Shown here: positions 1 to 6,895 of the stretch, in pieces
How the letters are laid out: each line of letters opens with the position of its first letter
Numbering within the stretch: the first letter of the stretch is position 1
NCBI GenBank assembly: GCA_002292855.1
Contig: DBBY01000025.1
Coordinates: forward strand, 4,526-34,484
DNA: 29,959 nt
Source of the DNA: Flavobacteriales bacterium UBA972
GTDB taxonomy: Bacteria > Bacteroidota > Bacteroidia > Flavobacteriales > Schleiferiaceae
Direction of reading: 5' to 3'
Position numbers and translations under genes: made by a program
The notes under the pieces: model-generated
Told to the model about the DNA's origin: nothing
The model's input: only the letters and a program-made list of their open reading frames with translations
Database searches by the model: none

Positions 1-1271
1 ACGGGGTCTAGGCCGGCTTCCATGTCGTCGAGAATGGCCTCGGGGTCTTCGCTGCGCGGATTGTCGCTCGTGATTATGGCCTTGGTGCTGCGGTCTGCCG
101 CAATGCCTGCCATTATCGGGCGCTTGCCCTTGTCGCGGTCGCCGCCGCAGCCTATGACCGTGATTAGTTGCTGGGCGCCTTGGTTGAGTTCCTGAAGCGT
201 TTTAAGCATGTTCTCGAGCGCATCGGGAGTATGGGCGTAGTCCACGATTCCCATGCGGCCCTCGGGCCCAGGAACCTTCTGGAACCGGCCGTCTACGCTT
301 CGCACCGCGCTAAGGGCTTGAAGCGCTTCGTCGGCCGGAATTCCCAGCTCCACGGCGACCCCATACATGGCGGCCATGTTGTAGGCGTTGAATCCGCCAA
401 TGAGCTGCGACCAGCACTCCCGCTGGTTGATGCTCAGTAGGGTTCCTTGAAGGTGCGATTCCAGAACCTTCACCTTGATGTCTGCAGGGCGCTTGAGTGC
501 ATACGTAATTTGGCGGGCCCCGCAGTTTAGGAGCATGGTCTCGCCGTGCTTGTCGTCGGAGTTCACCAGGGCAAAGGCCTCCGGGGCCAGCCCGTCAAAG
601 AGCAGCTTTTTGGCGGCTACGTAGTGGTCCATCGTCCCGTGGTAGTCGAGGTGGTCGCGAGAAATGTTGGTGAAGACCGCTCCGGCAAAGCGCAAACCCG
701 TCACGCGGTGCTGCACCAGACCGTGCGAGCTCACTTCAATGAACACCACCTTGCAGCCGGCATCCCTCATGCGAGCCAAATGGCCTTGAAGTACCCATGC
801 ATCGGGAGTAGTATGGGTGGCGGCTTCTTCGACGGAGTTCACGCAGACCTTCACGGTGCTTATTAGTCCCGTTTTGGTTCCGCGGTGCACCAGCATGTGG
901 TAGAGTAGGGTCGCCGTCGTGGTTTTGCCGTTGGTCCCGGTTACGCCAACCACGCTCATGCTATGGCTGGGGTGGTCAAACCAGGAGCATGCAATTTGGG
1001 CGTAGGCCTCGGCACTGTTGCCCACCACAATCCAGGTGACACTGGTTGAGGGCTCGCTCGGAAGCTCTTCGACCACCAGGGCCCTTGCGCCTGCGGCAAT
1101 GGCCTGATCAAGGTATCGGTGTCCGTCGGATTGACTGCCCCGCACGGCGACAAAAAGACTGTCGGCGCGCACGCTTCGGCTGTCGGATGCTACGAATTCC
1201 ACGGCCAAATTGGTGCTGCCCTGCACGTCGGTCAGGCGCAGTCCATAGAGCAAGTTCTTCAGCAGCTTCAT
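1..1271 (-). CDS. murE: UDP-N-acetylmuramoyl-tripeptide synthetase MurE, C-terminus cut by window edge
   Basis: Cytoplasmic Mur ligase that adds the third stem-peptide residue to UDP-MurNAc-L-Ala-D-Glu using ATP. I translated the reverse strand from ATG 1271; 423 codons are present of a family norm near 490. Visible motifs: ATP loop GVTGTNGKTTT (about residues 109-119), substrate-binding TTPD, SSHGL, NISRDHLDYHGT, YVAAKK with the lysine usually carbamylated, VDYAHTPD, and DNPRSEDP at about 403-410. The DNPR-type motif is the known signature for meso-diaminopimelate rather than lysine, so the cell wall should be mDAP type (inference from the family). The ATG overlaps the ftsI stop by four bases (ATGA), implying coupled translation at this point of the dcw operon. 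Only the end of the C-terminal domain is missing. Confidence 0.97.
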   Translation of the reverse strand, partial: MKLLKNLLYGLRLTDVQGSTNLAVEFVASDSRSVRADSLFVAVRGSQSDGHRYLDQAIAAGARALVVEELPSEPSTSVTWIVVGNSAEAYAQIACSWFDHPSHSMSVVGVTGTNGKTTTATLLYHMLVHRGTKTGLISTVKVCVNSVEEAATHTTPDAWVLQGHLARMRDAGCKVVFIEVSSHGLVQHRVTGLRFAGAVFTNISRDHLDYHGTMDHYVAAKKLLFDGLAPEAFALVNSDDKHGETMLLNCGARQITYALKRPADIKVKVLESHLQGTLLSINQRECWSQLIGGFNAYNMAAMYGVAVELGIPADEALQALSAVRSVDGRFQKVPGPEGRMGIVDYAHTPDALENMLKTLQELNQGAQQLITVIGCGGDRDKGKRPIMAGIAADRSTKAIITSDNPRSEDPEAILDDMEAGLDP

Positions 1272-3268
1272 CCTAAAATCAGCATAATGGTTTTGCGTCC
1301 GACACCCGGACTCCAGGAGCGCACGCGTCCGTTCCCCTTGGTTTGCACGGTGTAGCCCTTGCGCTCGAGCAGGCGCAGGGCATCGGTGGCCTTCCAACCG
1401 GTCCAGTTGGGCATGGTTCCGCGGTCAAGGTCGGCTTCGGCTTCGGCCCATTGCTTTTCGCTCGATGCGGACTGCTTTTGGGCAACGTTCTCGAGGCCCT
1501 CGGTCCAGTAGCCCTTGGGCGGGGCCTGCTCGTCGGGAATAAATCGGGTAATGCCCACCGCGATGTCCTGAAATACGGGCGCAGCCACCACGTTGGCGTA
1601 GTAGCCCATGCTTTTAATGGGCCGCGAAACCACCACTACGCAGGAGTACTTGGGATTGTCCGCCGGAAAGTAGCCCGCAAACGAAGCCTGGTAGCCCATT
1701 CGCTCGGGATTCCAGTACTCCAGCTGGCAGGTTCCGGTCTTGCCGGCGAGCTTTAGCGAGTCGAGCCTAATGTTGGTCGCGGTTCCGCGCAAAACAACGT
1801 TCTCCATTAGGTTGCGGACTTTGGCCACATTCTCCTTCGACGCAATGCTGCTGCGGATGTATTCCACTTCAGATTCGGCAACGACCTGACCGCGGTCTAT
1901 CGTGCGCTCCCAGAGTCGGGGCCTCACCATCTTGCCATCGTTGGCCAAGGCATTGTAAAAAACCAGGGTTTGAAGGGGCGTGCACTGCACTCCGTAGCCA
2001 AACATCATCCAGGGCAGGGTGGTGCCCGACCAGCGCTTGCCGCCCGGTTGCGGAATAAAGGGCTTGCTCTCGCCGTTGACTTCAATGCCCGTTTTTTCGC
2101 CCAAGCCCATTTGGTAGAGGCGGTCAATAAATTCCTGGGGGTTGGCGGCATACTTGGGGTAAATGGCCTTGACCACCCCGGTGTTGCTCGACACTTCTAA
2201 GGCGCGTCCTAGCGAAATCACACCGTAGCCGCCCTTGTGCGAGTCGTTTACTTTTTTGCCATAGACCACATACACGCCCCCGTCGGTGTCGACCTTGGTG
2301 GCGGTGTCTACCACGCCGTCTTCGAGCGCGGCCAGTAGGGCAGCAAACTTGAAGGTGGATCCGGGCTCGGTGCGTTCCCAGACGGCATAGTTCCGCAGCT
2401 CGGTATAGGTCGAGTCGCCATCTTCGCGCCCCAGGTTTACCATGGCGCGGATTTTACCCGTGGCCACCTCCATTACGATCACGCTGCCGTGTTCCGCCTG
2501 AAACTGCTCCAGCCGCTGCAGTAGAGCCCGATGCGCAATGTCTTGAATGCGCGTGTCAAGGGTAGTTTCGATGTCGGCTCCGTCGCGCGGTTCCACCTCG
2601 TAGTTGGCCTCAAGCGGCTTCCACTGGCCCTTGCCAAAATGCTGCATCCACCGGAGTCCGTTTTGGCCGCCCAGAACTTTATTGAAGGTGGCCTCGAGTC
2701 CGGCCTTGGCGTCAGGCCTCCAGTACCCAATGGTCCGCTCGGCCATCATGCCAAGGGGCATGAGTCGGGTGTAGCGCTCCTCGGCAATTAAGCCGTATTC
2801 AAAGGGGCCGCCGTCAAAAAGGGGCAGGTCACGCACCCTGCGGTACATGCTGAAGCTTAGGTTTTTAGCGATTAGCGCATAGCGTTTTTTCTCGCTTTGC
2901 TGCTCCTTGAGGTAGGTGAGCCATTCCCAGGCACTGCGCTCGGGCAAAAGAAGCTGCAGACCAATGGCGGTCTTGTTTATGTTTTTGTCAAAGTGCTCTT
3001 GGTTCACCAGCGAGGCATCCCAGCGCAGCTCATACACGGGCATCGAGGTGGCCAGAAGCTGCCCGTCTGAGGAATAGATATTGCCCCGGCTCGCCTGAAC
3101 CGTGCGCTGCTGCACTACCCGGTCTCGGGCGGCTTCGCGCAGTGCTCCGCCGTCGCGAATCGATACTACATAAAGCTTGACCAGCACCGCAAGGGCAAAC
3201 AAGGCCAGGAATGCACTGATGCCCGCGACCCAGCGCGAACTCAGTCGGTCGGGGTCATTCGGCTTCAT
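1268..3268 (-). CDS. ftsI: Division transpeptidase FtsI (PBP3 class) with C-terminal PASTA domain
   Basis: Monofunctional class B penicillin-binding protein that cross-links septal peptidoglycan; inner membrane anchor, periplasmic catalytic domain. The 666 residues show a single membrane segment at about 14-35, the PBP dimerisation region, then the three penicilloyl-transferase motifs: STFK with nucleophile Ser304, SSN at 360-362 and KTGT at 510-513. From about 619 to the end lies a PASTA-like segment (MPNWTGWKATDALRLLERKG), a feature seen in other Bacteroidota FtsI proteins but absent from E. coli FtsI. The ATG at 3268 lies 14 bases inside the upstream ftsL-like gene and the stop overlaps murE. 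Position between ftsL and murE fits the dcw cluster exactly. Confidence 0.96.
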   Translation of the reverse strand: MKPNDPDRLSSRWVAGISAFLALFALAVLVKLYVVSIRDGGALREAARDRVVQQRTVQASRGNIYSSDGQLLATSMPVYELRWDASLVNQEHFDKNINKTAIGLQLLLPERSAWEWLTYLKEQQSEKKRYALIAKNLSFSMYRRVRDLPLFDGGPFEYGLIAEERYTRLMPLGMMAERTIGYWRPDAKAGLEATFNKVLGGQNGLRWMQHFGKGQWKPLEANYEVEPRDGADIETTLDTRIQDIAHRALLQRLEQFQAEHGSVIVMEVATGKIRAMVNLGREDGDSTYTELRNYAVWERTEPGSTFKFAALLAALEDGVVDTATKVDTDGGVYVVYGKKVNDSHKGGYGVISLGRALEVSSNTGVVKAIYPKYAANPQEFIDRLYQMGLGEKTGIEVNGESKPFIPQPGGKRWSGTTLPWMMFGYGVQCTPLQTLVFYNALANDGKMVRPRLWERTIDRGQVVAESEVEYIRSSIASKENVAKVRNLMENVVLRGTATNIRLDSLKLAGKTGTCQLEYWNPERMGYQASFAGYFPADNPKYSCVVVVSRPIKSMGYYANVVAAPVFQDIAVGITRFIPDEQAPPKGYWTEGLENVAQKQSASSEKQWAEAEADLDRGTMPNWTGWKATDALRLLERKGYTVQTKGNGRVRSWSPGVGRKTIMLILG

Positions 3269-3593
3269 CCTTGGGTTGAATTATGCGTTCTGGTGCTTTG
3301 GTTGGCGGAACCATGCCCATTAGTTGGGTTCGTTCGCGCACGGAACTTTCGGTTCCCATGAGCATCAAGGTCGATTTTGCCTCGAGGTACTCGGATTTGA
3401 TTTCGCTCAGTTCTGCCGAGAGTTTGCTGATTTGGCGGGACTGCTGCTCGGCCTGGTGGGCCCAAAAGATCGCCAGAACCCCGAGCGCGCTTAAAAAACC
3501 CACAAAAGGCAGGTTGCGCACTACATAGGGATGCCCCAAAAAGGTACCCCTGAGTACGGAGGTCAGGCGCAGGCGATCGGACTTCTCAGCCAT
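3255..3593 (-). CDS. ftsL: FtsL-like division protein
   Basis: Small bitopic protein of 112 residues: basic cytoplasmic start, one membrane segment at about 26-45 (LPFVGFLSALGVLAIFW), then a coiled-coil stretch at about 47-75 rich in Q, S, E and K with heptad spacing, and a polar tail. This is the architecture of FtsL, the divisome scaffold that pairs with FtsB/DivIC. FtsL sequences diverge strongly, so the name rests mainly on topology and on its place between rsmH and ftsI, where the dcw cluster always carries ftsL. It overlaps rsmH by 8 bases and ftsI by 14, so the three are probably translated together. Confidence 0.8.
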   Translation of the reverse strand: MAEKSDRLRLTSVLRGTFLGHPYVVRNLPFVGFLSALGVLAIFWAHQAEQQSRQISKLSAELSEIKSEYLEAKSTLMLMGTESSVRERTQLMGMVPPTKAPERIIQPKDEAE

Positions 3594-4491
3594 GGCTTAC
3601 CTCAATTTTTTCTGCCGCGCGCAGCCTTGCGGAGCGCGACCTTGGATTTTCTTCAAGCTCCTCGGGCCCTGCGCTGACTGGCTTGCGGGTGAGGACTTCA
3701 AAGGGAACGAGCCGGCGACCAAAGCGGTCTCGGTCGGCCTCTCCTTGGCAGCGGCCCTCGCGCATTAAGTTTTTAACCCGGCGGTCCTCAAGGCTGTGGT
3801 AGCTCATGACCACCAAGCGGCCTCCGGTTTTGAGGCTGGGCACGCAGTCCGCCAAAAAGGCTTCAAGCACTTCCATTTCGCGGTTGACCGCGATCCGTAT
3901 GGCCTGAAAAACCCTAGTGGGCAGCTTGGCATTCCGGCCTCGGCTGCAGAAGGGCTCGATGACGAGCCTGAGCTCCGCCGTGGTGGTCAGGGGCAGGGCC
4001 TTCAGTATTGCGGCGGCAATGCCAGCAGGGCGCTCCACGTCGCCAAATTCGGCCAAGACTTTGCGAAGCTCCAGTTCGCCCACTTCACTCAGCCACTCGC
4101 TGGCGGGCTGGCCGGCCTCGGGATTCATTCGCATGTCGAGCGGACCCTCGTATTTATGCGCAAATCCGCGCTCAGGCTGGTCGAGTTGGTGGCTGCTCAC
4201 CCCCAGGTCAGCCAAAATACCGTCAACCTGCGGGGCACCGTGAAGCTTCAAAAACCGTTTGAGGTGCTCAAAATTGTGCGGAACAAGGGTAAAGCGCGGG
4301 TCTTCGAGGGCGTTGGCCGCCGCGTCGGGATCCTGATCGAAGGCAATTAACCTACCCTTGCCTCCCAGAGCCTCGAGTATAGCCCGGCTGTGTCCGCCGC
4401 CGCCAAAGGTGGCGTCGATGTAGATCCCGTCAGGGCGAAGGTTTAAAAAGTCAAGGCATTCGGCGAGGAGAACGGGCTTATGGTAGCTCAT
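3586..4491 (-). CDS. rsmH: 16S rRNA m4C1402 methyltransferase RsmH (MraW)
   Basis: SAM-dependent methyltransferase for N4 of C1402 in the 16S rRNA decoding centre. The 301 residues match the usual family length. Seen: the N-terminal HKPVLLAE signature, SAM-binding IDATFGGGGHS (about 25-35), an acidic FDQDPDAA segment, DLGVSSHQLDQPERGF, the inserted helical domain, VFQAIRIAVNRE and SYHSLEDRRVK near the end. The start ATG 4491 lies 14 bases inside mraZ and the end overlaps ftsL by 8 bases. Expression is presumably driven from the mraZ promoter upstream. Confidence 0.97.
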   Translation of the reverse strand: MSYHKPVLLAECLDFLNLRPDGIYIDATFGGGGHSRAILEALGGKGRLIAFDQDPDAAANALEDPRFTLVPHNFEHLKRFLKLHGAPQVDGILADLGVSSHQLDQPERGFAHKYEGPLDMRMNPEAGQPASEWLSEVGELELRKVLAEFGDVERPAGIAAAILKALPLTTTAELRLVIEPFCSRGRNAKLPTRVFQAIRIAVNREMEVLEAFLADCVPSLKTGGRLVVMSYHSLEDRRVKNLMREGRCQGEADRDRFGRRLVPFEVLTRKPVSAGPEELEENPRSRSARLRAAEKIEVSHG

Positions 4492-4948
4492 GGTCTCGAT
4501 TTTGGTCGCCCATTACCTCTTCGGCCAACTGGGCAAAGTCAAGGTCGCTTGGATTGACCGCCGCCTCGTAGGCCTTGCGGTTCCAAATTTCTAAACCAAA
4601 AGTGGTGCCCGAGAACACGAGTTCTCGCTCGAGGCCCGCATAAACGGCCAGGTCTTTAGCAATAAGAATCCGCCCCGAACCGTCGAGCTCCACCATCTTA
4701 ACGCCGGCATGAAAGAGCCGCACAAAATCCGCGTTCTTTTTAACAAAACGGTTGAGGCCGCCGATTTTATCAGAAATACTCTTCCACTGGGCCATGCTGT
4801 GCAGCTCAAGGCAGGGACTAAAAACGCTTCGCTTGAGCACAAACCCTTCACGAGCAGCTGCATCCAGTTGGCGCTTGAGGCCAGCGGGGAGCAAGACGCG
4901 GCCTTTGGCGTCCATACTGCATTCGTATACTCCGAGTACGGAATTCAT
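4478..4948 (-). CDS. mraZ: Transcriptional regulator MraZ
   Basis: DNA-binding regulator of the dcw operon, known in E. coli and Mycoplasma to bind TGGGN repeats upstream of its own gene. The protein has two SpoVT/AbrB-like halves: an N-terminal MNSVLGVYECSMDAKGRVLL with the typical DAKGRVLLP, and a second one with ELDGSGRILIAKDL. I place the start at ATG 4948 (156 residues). The frame stays open to an ATG at 5023, but the 25 extra residues would be encoded by the operator repeats and the -7 box, and the family starts right at the MNSVLG-type motif. The gene overlaps rsmH by 14 bases. Autorepression is the likely control (see operator and promoter entries). Confidence 0.95.
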   Translation of the reverse strand: MNSVLGVYECSMDAKGRVLLPAGLKRQLDAAAREGFVLKRSVFSPCLELHSMAQWKSISDKIGGLNRFVKKNADFVRLFHAGVKMVELDGSGRILIAKDLAVYAGLERELVFSGTTFGLEIWNRKAYEAAVNPSDLDFAQLAEEVMGDQNRDHELP

Positions 4949-4971
4949 GGGTTTTGGTGAATTAGTTGCAT

Positions 4972-4979
4972 CAAAAGTA
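4972..4979 (-). promoter_or_regulatory. Predicted mraZ promoter, -7 element
   Basis: On the minus strand this reads TACTTTTG, a full match to the Bacteroidota -7 consensus TAnnTTTG. It sits 23 bases before the chosen ATG, giving a leader of roughly 18 bases. No good -33 TTG is visible at the usual spacing; that region is occupied by the MraZ boxes. Confidence 0.6.
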
Positions 4980-4987
4980 GTAGTTTC

Positions 4988-5013
4988 TCCCACAAAAACC
5001 CACTTTCTCCCAC
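4988..5013 (-). promoter_or_regulatory. MraZ operator: three TGGGN boxes at 10-base spacing
   Basis: The minus strand carries GTGGG three times (complement CCCAC at 4989-4993, 4999-5003 and 5009-5013). Each TGGGN box is separated from the next by five bases, so the period is one helical turn. This is the arrangement described for MraZ binding sites in E. coli. The nearest box lies nine bases upstream of the -7 element, covering the region where sigma would contact -33, so MraZ binding should block initiation (inference). Confidence 0.85.
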
Positions 5014-5125
5014 TATTGTGCATAACTTTTGTCTTTTCTTCCTATTCCATTTATTTTAAACGCTTTATGAATCTTATTGAGTCAAATTTTTAGGGGTCAT
5101 GAGGCCGGATTGCGGTGCTTTGGTC

Positions 5126-5147
5126 GGGCGGCCGTCGGTGACCGCCC
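5126..5147. repeat. GC-rich inverted repeat between mraZ and the hydrolase
   Basis: GGGCGG at 5126-5131 and CCGCCC at 5142-5147 form a six-pair stem with a ten-base loop in the 267-base gap between the mraZ and hydrolase starts. There is no T-run after it on either strand, so a terminator is unlikely. It could be an operator or a chance GC-rich pairing. The rest of the gap holds the two divergent promoters. Confidence 0.3.
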
Positions 5148-5183
5148 AGGCCCTGCTTCGCCCCATACGGCGCATCCCTGCCC

Positions 5184-5191
5184 TATCTTTG
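5184..5191 (+). promoter_or_regulatory. Predicted promoter of the hydrolase-engB pair, -7 element
   Basis: TATCTTTG matches TAnnTTTG and lies 24 bases before ATG 5216. Only a weak TTCG is visible upstream (5157-5160) at a somewhat long spacing, so the assignment rests on the -7 box and position. Confidence 0.5.
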
Positions 5192-5215
5192 CCCAAGACT
5201 TAGAACTTTACATCA

Positions 5216-5974
5216 ATGATTGTTAGCGACGGTAAATTCGAATACCTCACCGAGGGTAGCGGAACTCCCATGATTTTCCTGCACGGCCTCATGGGTAACT
5301 TGAGCAACTTTCAGCACCAGGTCGACTACTTTAGCTCGCGCGGCTACGAGGTGGTGGTACCCCTGCTCCCTCTGTACTCTATGCCTTTGGCGACTACTTC
5401 GGTAAGCAGCCTAACTAAGTTTGTCAAGAAGTTCATCGATCACAGGGGCTATACCAAGGTGATCCTGGTGGGCAACAGTCTGGGCGGTCACATCGCCCTT
5501 CTTTTTCAGAAACTCTACCCCAGCTACCTCAAGAGCATTGTGCTTTCGGGCTCAAGCGGACTTTATGAGGCGGCCATGGGCAACAGCTACCCCCGACGTG
5601 GCGACCGCGACTACATTGCTGAGCGCGTGCGCGACGTGTTCCACATCAAAGAGGTTGCTACCGAAGAACTCATCGATCAGGTCTTCAGCACCGTCAACGA
5701 CCGCATGAAGGCCATCAAGACCCTTGCCATTTCTAAGTCGGCGATACGCCACAATATGGCAGAAGACATTACGTCCTTCCATTTGCCAGTTTGCTTGATT
5801 TGGGGCAGGCAGGATGCCGTCACGCCTCCCGAGGTGGCCGATAAGTTTCACGAACTTTTGCCCAACTCCGATCTTTTTTGGATTGATAACTGCGGCCACG
5901 CCGCAATGATGGAGCATCCGCAGGAGTTTAACACGATTGTCGACGAGTGGCTCAAGAAGAACGAGGTCGCCTAA
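5216..5974 (+). CDS. Alpha/beta-fold hydrolase
   Basis: Serine hydrolase of 252 residues without signal peptide, probably cytoplasmic. A complete catalytic triad can be placed: oxyanion-hole HGLMGN (23-28), nucleophile Ser88 in GNSLGG, Asp200 in WGRQDAVTPP, and His228 in NCGHAAMMEHP. The region between strand 6 and the lid (about 118-180) carries the variable cap. The substrate cannot be told from sequence; the family includes esterases, C-C bond hydrolases and haloperoxidase-like enzymes. Its end overlaps the presumed engB start by 28 bases, so the two are probably co-expressed, though engB gives no hint of the hydrolase's role. Confidence 0.88.
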   Translation: MIVSDGKFEYLTEGSGTPMIFLHGLMGNLSNFQHQVDYFSSRGYEVVVPLLPLYSMPLATTSVSSLTKFVKKFIDHRGYTKVILVGNSLGGHIALLFQKLYPSYLKSIVLSGSSGLYEAAMGNSYPRRGDRDYIAERVRDVFHIKEVATEELIDQVFSTVNDRMKAIKTLAISKSAIRHNMAEDITSFHLPVCLIWGRQDAVTPPEVADKFHELLPNSDLFWIDNCGHAAMMEHPQEFNTIVDEWLKKNEVA

Positions 5975-6588
5975 ATCTTCACGCGGAATTTGTACTCTCC
6001 TCCCCGAGGGTTGACGAGTGCCCCGAATGGGATATTCCGGAATACGCCTTTATTGGCCGGTCCAATGTAGGCAAGTCTTCGCTGATCAATAAGCTCGTGG
6101 GCCGCAAAGGGTTGGCAAAAACTTCGGGTAGTCCGGGCAAAACCCAGCTGATTAATTTGTTTAAAATTGACCGCGGAACCTGGGTTCTTGCCGACTTGCC
6201 GGGCTACGGCTACGCCAAAGTCAGCAAGGTCATGAGGGGCTCATTCAGCACCATGATTGGTCGCTACGTGCGCGAGCGCAAGAATCTCGCTCTGGTATTT
6301 GTGCTTATTGATGGCCGTCTGGATCCCCAGAAGGCCGACCTGGATTTTCTCAAGCAGTTGGGCCTTTGGGAGGTCCCCTTTGCCCTGGTATTCACCAAGG
6401 CCGACAAGATCTCGGGTTCTGTTTTGATGAAGAATCGCGCCGCATTTGAGAAGGCCTTTTTGGAAGACTGGGATGAGCTCCCTCCCTGGTTTCAGACCAG
6501 TGCCGAGACCGGCTACGGGCGAGACAAGCTTCTCGCCTACATTGAGTCGATTAACCTCCAGCTCCGCGAATCGGGTCCATTAACTTAA
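5947..6588 (+). CDS. engB: Ribosome-assembly GTPase EngB (YihA/YsxC)
   Basis: Essential circularly ordinary TRAFAC GTPase acting in large ribosomal subunit assembly. All G motifs are visible: G1 GRSNVGKSS, G2 in SPGKTQLINLF, G3 DLPGYGYAKV, G4 TKAD and G5 SAETGYG. Conserved family text such as AEFVLSSP, PEYAFIGRSN and FVLIDGR agrees. No ATG lies in frame before the conserved core. The only usual start is GTG 5947, inside the hydrolase gene, which adds about ten residues before the point where relatives begin. The start is therefore less certain than the identity. At its end it overlaps convergent gldC by 38 bases. Confidence 0.95.
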   Translation: MAQEERGRLNLHAEFVLSSPRVDECPEWDIPEYAFIGRSNVGKSSLINKLVGRKGLAKTSGSPGKTQLINLFKIDRGTWVLADLPGYGYAKVSKVMRGSFSTMIGRYVRERKNLALVFVLIDGRLDPQKADLDFLKQLGLWEVPFALVFTKADKISGSVLMKNRAAFEKAFLEDWDELPPWFQTSAETGYGRDKLLAYIESINLQLRESGPLT

Positions 6589-6895
6589 GGCGTTCGCCGA
6601 AGTGGCGCGCGAATCCGCGAAGGTCCGATGCGGCCTCTGATTCATTGGTCGCCCGCTCCAGTCCGTCGGCAAGGGCAAGCAGGGTTTGGTGGTACATTTT
6701 TTTCATGTGGTCCACGCTCATTTCTTTGGTCCACAAATCAATGCGCAGCAGCTCTTCGGCGCGGTCGTCCCAGACCGACAGCATAATTGCTTGCGTATCG
6801 GACTGTTCTACGCCGCCGTCGGGCGCCGACCATTGAATGCGTTCGGGGACTCGGTTGGCGTCCAGTTCGATTTCGAGGTTTATGCTGGATTTCAT
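6551..6895 (-). CDS. gldC: Gliding motility protein GldC
   Basis: Small soluble protein of 114 residues. Stretches such as VPERIQWSAPDG, AIMLSVWD, LRIDLWTKEMSVDHMKKM, HQTLLALADGLERATN and FARHFGERLKL are characteristic of flavobacterial GldC, which is needed for efficient gliding though its molecular role is unclear. There is no signal peptide. It follows gldB with an ATGA overlap (gldB stop 6892-6894, gldC ATG 6895), as in Flavobacterium, supporting coupled expression. The last nine or so residues (MDPIRGAGG) are encoded by sequence antisense to the end of engB and may be a lineage-specific extension. Confidence 0.92.
   Translation of the reverse strand: MKSSINLEIELDANRVPERIQWSAPDGGVEQSDTQAIMLSVWDDRAEELLRIDLWTKEMSVDHMKKMYHQTLLALADGLERATNESEAASDLRGFARHFGERLKLMDPIRGAGG

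Noticed and set aside
4949..5023. 25-codon N-terminal extension of mraZ to ATG 5023
   Set aside because: The extension is encoded by the MraZ boxes and -7 element, and the family starts at the later ATG.
5126..5147. GC-rich inverted repeat considered as a terminator
   Set aside because: There is no T-run on either strand and it sits between two divergent starts, where no transcript needs to end.
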